Positions 59,808 through 64,000 of a stretch of 64,000 nt of DNA are shown here, piece by piece. The notes under the pieces are model-generated. The model made no database searches and was not told where the DNA came from. It saw only the letters and a list, made by a program, of their open reading frames with translations. A program made the translations under genes and the position numbers. Position 1 is the stretch's first letter; the number at the start of each line of letters is the position of its first letter. The DNA comes from Candidatus Melainabacteria bacterium (lineage in GTDB: Bacteria; Cyanobacteriota; Vampirovibrionia; Obscuribacterales; Obscuribacteraceae): contig JABDBL010000003.1 of NCBI GenBank assembly GCA_013288645.1, forward strand, positions 62,001 through 126,000, read 5' to 3'.

Positions 59808-60212
59808 CTATTCCACTTCAAATTCGACTTTTATTTTGCGTGATGAATCGACTGCCTGTCCATCTAAAGTGGCTGGTTTAAACTTCCAATGGCGTAAAGT
59901 ATTTAGAGCAATATCATCAACTTCCTGACTGCCAGAGGAGCTAAGCAAAGAAACAGATGTCTGACCATCTTTTTTAATGACAAATTTTGCTACACAGCTG
60001 GACTTAAAACATTGCTCGTGCAATTCAGGGCTAATTTCTGGTTCAGGGTGATAGGTTGGTTCGGCGATCTTATAAGTAGAGGCATATTCAGTCCCTAAAG
60101 TTAGTGTGGTTGCGCCGGCGCCATGAACACTGACTGTAAGGAATAGCGCCATTATCGCAAAGCTCGCTAAAACTTTTGCCCGAATTTTTTGCAGATGCGG
60201 AATTATTCTCAT
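59808..60212 (-). CDS. TonB C-terminal domain protein, short form
   Basis: 134 residues. Signal or anchor sequence (KVLASFAIMALFLTVSVHGAGA), a short spacer, then the TonB C-terminal domain: CVAKFVIKKDGQTSVSLLSSSG, EVDDIALNTLRHWKFKPATLDGQAV and KIKVEFEVE. A usual TonB has a long Pro-rich spacer that crosses the periplasm; here only about 30 residues separate anchor and domain, too few. It may be a free periplasmic domain rather than a true energy transducer. It is the next gene after the TonB-dependent receptor on the same strand, about 110 bases away. Confidence 0.8.
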   Translation of the reverse strand: MRIIPHLQKIRAKVLASFAIMALFLTVSVHGAGATTLTLGTEYASTYKIAEPTYHPEPEISPELHEQCFKSSCVAKFVIKKDGQTSVSLLSSSGSQEVDDIALNTLRHWKFKPATLDGQAVDSSRKIKVEFEVE

Positions 60213-60321
60213 AATGGACTAGACCCAAGCTAAAGAAATTAATCAGAAAAAATATGAGGAGCATAATAACATGTCAAGGTTTTTAAATTCAGTGATTTTA
60301 GTTAAGGTTGAATAGGTATTT

Positions 60322-63108
60322 CTAAATTTTTGCATCTGTTGTTTTAGTGTTGTTTACTAGAACCGGCTCTTTGCCCAAAGTCCAATTGCAGCCAATAAGA
60401 AAGCGAAAAGGCAATAAAAACCGGGTGCCTTGGAAGGGGCTGCCGGCGTTAGTAGCTGCTCTTGTATCTAGCAAGTTTTGTATTCTGAGGTCGAAAGCCT
60501 CAGGCATAAAAGCAAATCTTCGTTTTATCTTTTGCGGCACGCGGAAGCCAGTGCTGATATTGAACAAAGCGATATTCGGAGTGCGCAAAGGGTAAGCGTA
60601 AAACATTGCTATAGCAGTCTCGTTTTGCAAGCCGGTCATAAATTGCATGTCTGCTAAAACCCAGAAATTCTTTTTTGTTTTATAGCCTAAGCCAGCGACG
60701 AGCGAAACACGGCGGTCGTGGTCAGGGTATTTGTCTTCTACTGGGGTGCCCTGAATATCGTAAATGCCGCCGGAGACTTGCTTGGAGCCTCGTAAATAAG
60801 CAACAGAAACAGTATTAGAAACAAATCCATAAAAGCCTTTGCCTTCTTTGCCGGGTTTAAGATCCAATCTTGTCTCTACACCATAGGCTTCTTGAGCAGC
60901 TACGCTCTGGCGATTGTAAAGGGTAGAATTGCCAATAACACCCGAGTCGCCATAATTTGTCAACGTTTTATAGAAGAGGTTGTTTCTAGCAACGAAACGC
61001 GGTCCTATCTGTTGTTCCAGGCTAACGTCGATAAGTCTGCCACGGGCGGCTCTCATAGGTCTGACAGTGCCGTTATAAATGCCATTGGCGATACCGTTGA
61101 AGGGTCCATTAATAAAGCCACCAGCGACAAAGGGAGGGGTGGAGAATACGTCAGTCTGCGGTGGTTCAAATATATCTGAATAAGAGGCGCGTAACACTGT
61201 GGTTTTGGTGAGGACGAATGAGGCACCGAAACGGCCATTGACTGCTGCATCTGTAACTTGCTGGGCTAAAAATGGTTGGATATTAAAGGGAGACGCACCA
61301 GGTATAGTGGCAATGGCATTAGCCACTGGCAAAGTATTGCCAAAATAGCCGTGATAAACATCGAGTCGTACTCCAGTATCCAAAGTAAGTCTTTTTAGAA
61401 CACCCTTTTGAGGACGCCAGCTATCCTGCAAGTAGGCGCTTTGCAAATAACGAGATGAATGCAGTTTGCCCATAGCAGAAGTAAACTGAGGTCCGCTTGT
61501 TGTGCCAGTAAAAGGACTGATAACGGCACCATAGGGCACACCAGGAGTATTTGGATTATTGTTATAATATGTGCCACCAAAATCAGTATAACAAGGACGG
61601 AATTCACTTAAGAAACCAGCTTTCAAAAAGTGAGTATGCCAGAGGATTTTGCTAATATCACCTTGAGCGGAAAAAACATAATCGAAACGTAAAGCATTAG
61701 GGGCAATTGACCATAATGGCTGCCCACCATTGATTACTGGATTGGGGTCGAAGACATTGTTGCTGTGGAAATTTGTATAGTAAAAGGCATTGAGAATGTG
61801 CAAATTGCCTTCGTCGAAAAAATGGGCGAACTTGTGTTTGTAATTCAAAATAATGTAATCCTGAGCATCGTGCTGATGTTCGTCTACCCCAGCTGCTGCG
61901 GATTGCGGTGAAGTGGGAACGCGCATAAATGATTCATTGATCCCTAAAGTCACATTGACACGGTCACGCTCAGTGATTAGATATTCTAATTTGCTTAGAA
62001 GATTAAGCTGACAGCGATTATTATCGACATAGTTTTTTATTGGGGGAGCATTGCCCATAGATGTGCCGACCACAGAGCCGGAAGACTCAACCCGTAGCTT
62101 ATATAGAGGACTGTCTGGATTTTGACTAAAAGCCGTACTGCCGCTATACCAGAAACTGCCAGCAATAGGACTGCCCATTTGCATGCCACTGGTAAAATAT
62201 GGTTGGGGTTGGATAGGTAAAGACTTCATGTGGACAACAGCACCCATAGGACCGCCACCGTCTTCGGCTTGATAACCGCCAATGTCTACCTTCATTGATT
62301 GTAAAGAACGTGGACTAACAAATTGGCTTTGTTGCAGGACACCTGCTGCTTCTGGAAGCACAACGTCGTCCAATACGTAATTAATTGAGTTGTGTTCGCC
62401 GCGTGTAATAATATTGCCGTATGTATCGCTGACGACTCCAGGAGTGCTTTTTATAAGTGATTGCAAGTCGTTGACTGATTGATACTGATTGATTATGTCG
62501 TGATCTAAATTTGTTTCGCTACCGATATTGTGCGGATGGATTAGAGTTCTTTTGCCTGTCACGCGCAAAATATCTGTACCTTCTAGCTCCTCTAATTTAA
62601 AGTCTAATGTTTCAGTTGTTCCGGAGGCTACAGTAACATTGCGTGTTTCGGAAAGTTTATCGGTAGCCGAAACTGTCACTGTATATTGGCCTGGTGCAAT
62701 ATTGGTAAAGGCGTAAATGCCATTTTTTAGGCTTTCTGTCTGATATCTTTTGTGTTCTTCACCGACTTTTGATAAAACAATATAAGCGTTTAGTAAGGGT
62801 TGATCAGTGAGAAGCTCGATAATTTTTCCGCGAATTTCCCCCAGAGTGATAGATTGTGCGACACTGTAAGTGGTGTCAGTATTTTGGGCCAATAATCTGG
62901 GAAGATGCTCTTGCGGGTCGAGTTTGATTACCTCTATTGATGAGAGTGGCGCTTGATCATCGGCAATAACTGGAGGCAAGGCATTTGCGGCAGATGCAGA
63001 ATATTGAGCAGTGTTTGATGAACCAATCAAGGCGTAAGATACTAATAGCCAAATTGCCACCTTGATTGCTAGGGCGGAGCTGTTTTTGGACCGAGGATAG
63101 ACTTGCAC
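60322..63108 (-). CDS. TonB-dependent receptor with N-terminal carboxypeptidase-regulatory-like domain
   Basis: 928 residues from GTG 63108 with AAGGTG upstream. Signal peptide (ALAIKVAIWLLVSYALIGSS), a beta-sandwich CarboxypepD_reg-like domain at about 85-175 (GEIRGKIIELLTDQPLLNAY, NGIYAFTNIAPGQYTVTV), then the plug (NDLQSLIKSTPGVVSDTYG, ITRGEHNSINYVLDDVVL) and a long beta-barrel. The C-terminal segments FRVPQKIKRRFAFMPEAFDL and RFLIGCNWTLG are typical barrel ends. It would import a bulky substrate across the outer membrane; nothing identifies the ligand. Barrel has no clear sign of inactivation. Confidence 0.9.
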   Translation of the reverse strand: MQVYPRSKNSSALAIKVAIWLLVSYALIGSSNTAQYSASAANALPPVIADDQAPLSSIEVIKLDPQEHLPRLLAQNTDTTYSVAQSITLGEIRGKIIELLTDQPLLNAYIVLSKVGEEHKRYQTESLKNGIYAFTNIAPGQYTVTVSATDKLSETRNVTVASGTTETLDFKLEELEGTDILRVTGKRTLIHPHNIGSETNLDHDIINQYQSVNDLQSLIKSTPGVVSDTYGNIITRGEHNSINYVLDDVVLPEAAGVLQQSQFVSPRSLQSMKVDIGGYQAEDGGGPMGAVVHMKSLPIQPQPYFTSGMQMGSPIAGSFWYSGSTAFSQNPDSPLYKLRVESSGSVVGTSMGNAPPIKNYVDNNRCQLNLLSKLEYLITERDRVNVTLGINESFMRVPTSPQSAAAGVDEHQHDAQDYIILNYKHKFAHFFDEGNLHILNAFYYTNFHSNNVFDPNPVINGGQPLWSIAPNALRFDYVFSAQGDISKILWHTHFLKAGFLSEFRPCYTDFGGTYYNNNPNTPGVPYGAVISPFTGTTSGPQFTSAMGKLHSSRYLQSAYLQDSWRPQKGVLKRLTLDTGVRLDVYHGYFGNTLPVANAIATIPGASPFNIQPFLAQQVTDAAVNGRFGASFVLTKTTVLRASYSDIFEPPQTDVFSTPPFVAGGFINGPFNGIANGIYNGTVRPMRAARGRLIDVSLEQQIGPRFVARNNLFYKTLTNYGDSGVIGNSTLYNRQSVAAQEAYGVETRLDLKPGKEGKGFYGFVSNTVSVAYLRGSKQVSGGIYDIQGTPVEDKYPDHDRRVSLVAGLGYKTKKNFWVLADMQFMTGLQNETAIAMFYAYPLRTPNIALFNISTGFRVPQKIKRRFAFMPEAFDLRIQNLLDTRAATNAGSPFQGTRFLLPFRFLIGCNWTLGKEPVLVNNTKTTDAKI

Positions 63109-63347
63109 AAGGCACCTTGCTTAGCTGAGCACAACAAAGTAATGGCACAGGTAGATCCCGGTGCCAATTTAGGAATCGATCTATAGATTAAGCCAATGGA
63201 AACCGTTAGAAAATGGCAACCGTTTTCATTGTAAAATATGTTAACAATATATGTGGAGGAAGCGAAAGTAACTTGAGGGCAACAAGTATAAAGCAATTAG
63301 ACTGGCAACAGTCTCTCAACGAATCGAATTATGGTATGAGAACGTAA

Positions 63348-63396
63348 AAACCCCGAGCTCAATGGCGTCTAAGTTATGCCGTTGAGCTCGGGGTTT
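63348..63396 (-). terminator. Intrinsic terminator after the dnaJ-like gene
   Basis: AAACCCCGAGCTCAA and its perfect complement form a 15-bp stem, extended by the inner TGGC/GCC(G) bases. The dnaJ-like gene ends at 63415, 19 bases away on the minus strand, so this is its terminator; TTTTTACG follows it. Confidence 0.85.
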
Positions 63397-63414
63397 AGAG
63401 ATTTATGTCGGTGA

Positions 63415-64000
63415 TTAATTGCGACTAGTTATATAAGCCAGATTCCCTTGTGAATTAGGTTGATCAGCTAATTCTCTTATTTTTTCGAAGAGGCGTATTT
63501 GTTCCGGGCTGAGCACTTGCGGCATATTGATCTCAATGGTCAATAATTGATCACCGCCACCTATGCCAAGTCCTCTCAGTCGGTATACAGTACCTGGTTG
63601 AGTTAGTGGTTGTAAGGTCATAATCACCTTACCATTGGCAGTTGGTACTTCAATCTCACTTCCTAGAGTGGCTTCATACAGCGATACTCTTAAAGTGCAT
63701 GTGACATTTTTACCTTCTATATTGAAATAAGGATGCTCGCTCACTTTAATTTTGACAGTCAAATCGCCATTTTTGCCGGAGCGAATATCATTAGCGCCTA
63801 AGCCTGGGTAGCGGACTTCTTGGCCGGTTGAAAGACCGGCATCTAAGCTTACTTCAACTTGTCGTTCATTGAGTGTATAGCCCAAACCTTTGCATTCCGG
63901 GCAGTGCAAGCGATTAATTGGTTTGGCATTTACACAACTAGTGCAAGCAGTCTGATCCTTAATAACAAATGAACGAGTTGTGCCTTTACAAGCTTCTTTA
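63415..64000 (-). CDS. dnaJ: DnaJ-like chaperone, C-terminal part (5' end outside window)
   Basis: The frame is open to the window edge, so the N-terminus with the J domain is not visible. Visible: an incomplete-looking zinc-finger region (ACKGTTRSF, CTSC, HCPECKGLGY) with two C-x2-C pairs, then the substrate-binding C-terminal domains (EVSLDAGLSTGQEVRYPGLG, GDLTVKIKVSEHPYF, VSLYEATLGSEIEVPTANGK, QPGTVYRLRGLGIGGGDQLL). It stimulates DnaK and binds unfolded proteins. The glycine pattern of the first two zinc-finger repeats (CXXCXGXG) differs from classical DnaJ, so a DnaJ variant is possible. Its terminator lies at 63348-63396. Confidence 0.85.
   Translation of the reverse strand, partial: KEACKGTTRSFVIKDQTACTSCVNAKPINRLHCPECKGLGYTLNERQVEVSLDAGLSTGQEVRYPGLGANDIRSGKNGDLTVKIKVSEHPYFNIEGKNVTCTLRVSLYEATLGSEIEVPTANGKVIMTLQPLTQPGTVYRLRGLGIGGGDQLLTIEINMPQVLSPEQIRLFEKIRELADQPNSQGNLAYITSRN

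Overview
The window reads as chromosome of a diderm (two-membrane), moderately AT-rich bacterium. Evidence for the two membranes is a TonB-dependent receptor, an MCE/Mla-type ABC transporter, lipoproteins and many signal peptides. A BtpA-family gene, a futalosine-pathway mqnD, a Tad pilus locus and no photosynthesis genes would fit a non-photosynthetic relative of Cyanobacteria (Vampirovibrionia/Melainabacteria, perhaps Obscuribacterales). That placement is inference; the diderm call is firm.

Region 1-1.7 kb: the end of an IPT/TIG-repeat protein overlapping prfB, which carries the programmed +1 frameshift. Region 1.75-5.3 kb: visibly GC-rich islands in an AT-rich background. The first holds three minus-strand genes whose products resemble acyl carrier proteins but lack the phosphopantetheine serine, each followed by the same 19-nt element. 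The second is an exported protein with 35-residue tandem repeats. Region 5.3-9.8 kb: a small zinc-site protein, a GT87-type membrane glycosyltransferase, a sensor histidine kinase, and thioredoxin coupled to a membrane-anchored thioredoxin-like protein without CXXC. Region 9.8-12.3 kb: a third GC-rich island of unknown minus-strand genes with a duplicated family and one broken gene.

Region 12.9-24.5 kb: a small two-gene unit, a giant FtsH-like protein with three AAA modules in front of one M41 peptidase domain, a GT87/GT2 pair, two exported TldD/PmbA-like proteins (one with the metal motif, one without), a CPBP protease and a small exported protein. Region 24.5-28 kb: FtsB/DivIC-like protein, a J-like protein without HPD and an FHA protein in one operon, then a zinc-ribbon protein and tsaD. 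Region 28-38.4 kb: two exported low-complexity proteins, ridA, and the Tad pilus core (prepilin peptidase, TadC, TadB, TadA, TadZ/CpaE, CpaB, Flp pilin). Cistrons here are separated by copies of an approximately 85-bp intergenic repeat that also forms 110-111 bp tandem arrays.

Region 39-52.8 kb: a terpene-cyclase-fold protein with a Tat-signal DUF362 protein, guaA with a related repeat array at its 3' end, a lytic transglycosylase lipoprotein, an orphan AbiEi-like regulator with a palindromic operator, mqnD and a site-2 protease, an Mla-type permease/ATPase/MCE operon, and gatB. Region 53-64 kb: an exported coiled-coil protein, dienelactone hydrolase, M23 peptidase, WG-repeat lipoprotein, BtpA-family protein, HDAC-family deacetylase, a small membrane protein, a TonB C-terminal-domain protein, a TonB-dependent receptor, and the 3' part of a dnaJ-like gene. 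No tRNA, rRNA, CRISPR array, transposase or integrase was recognised.
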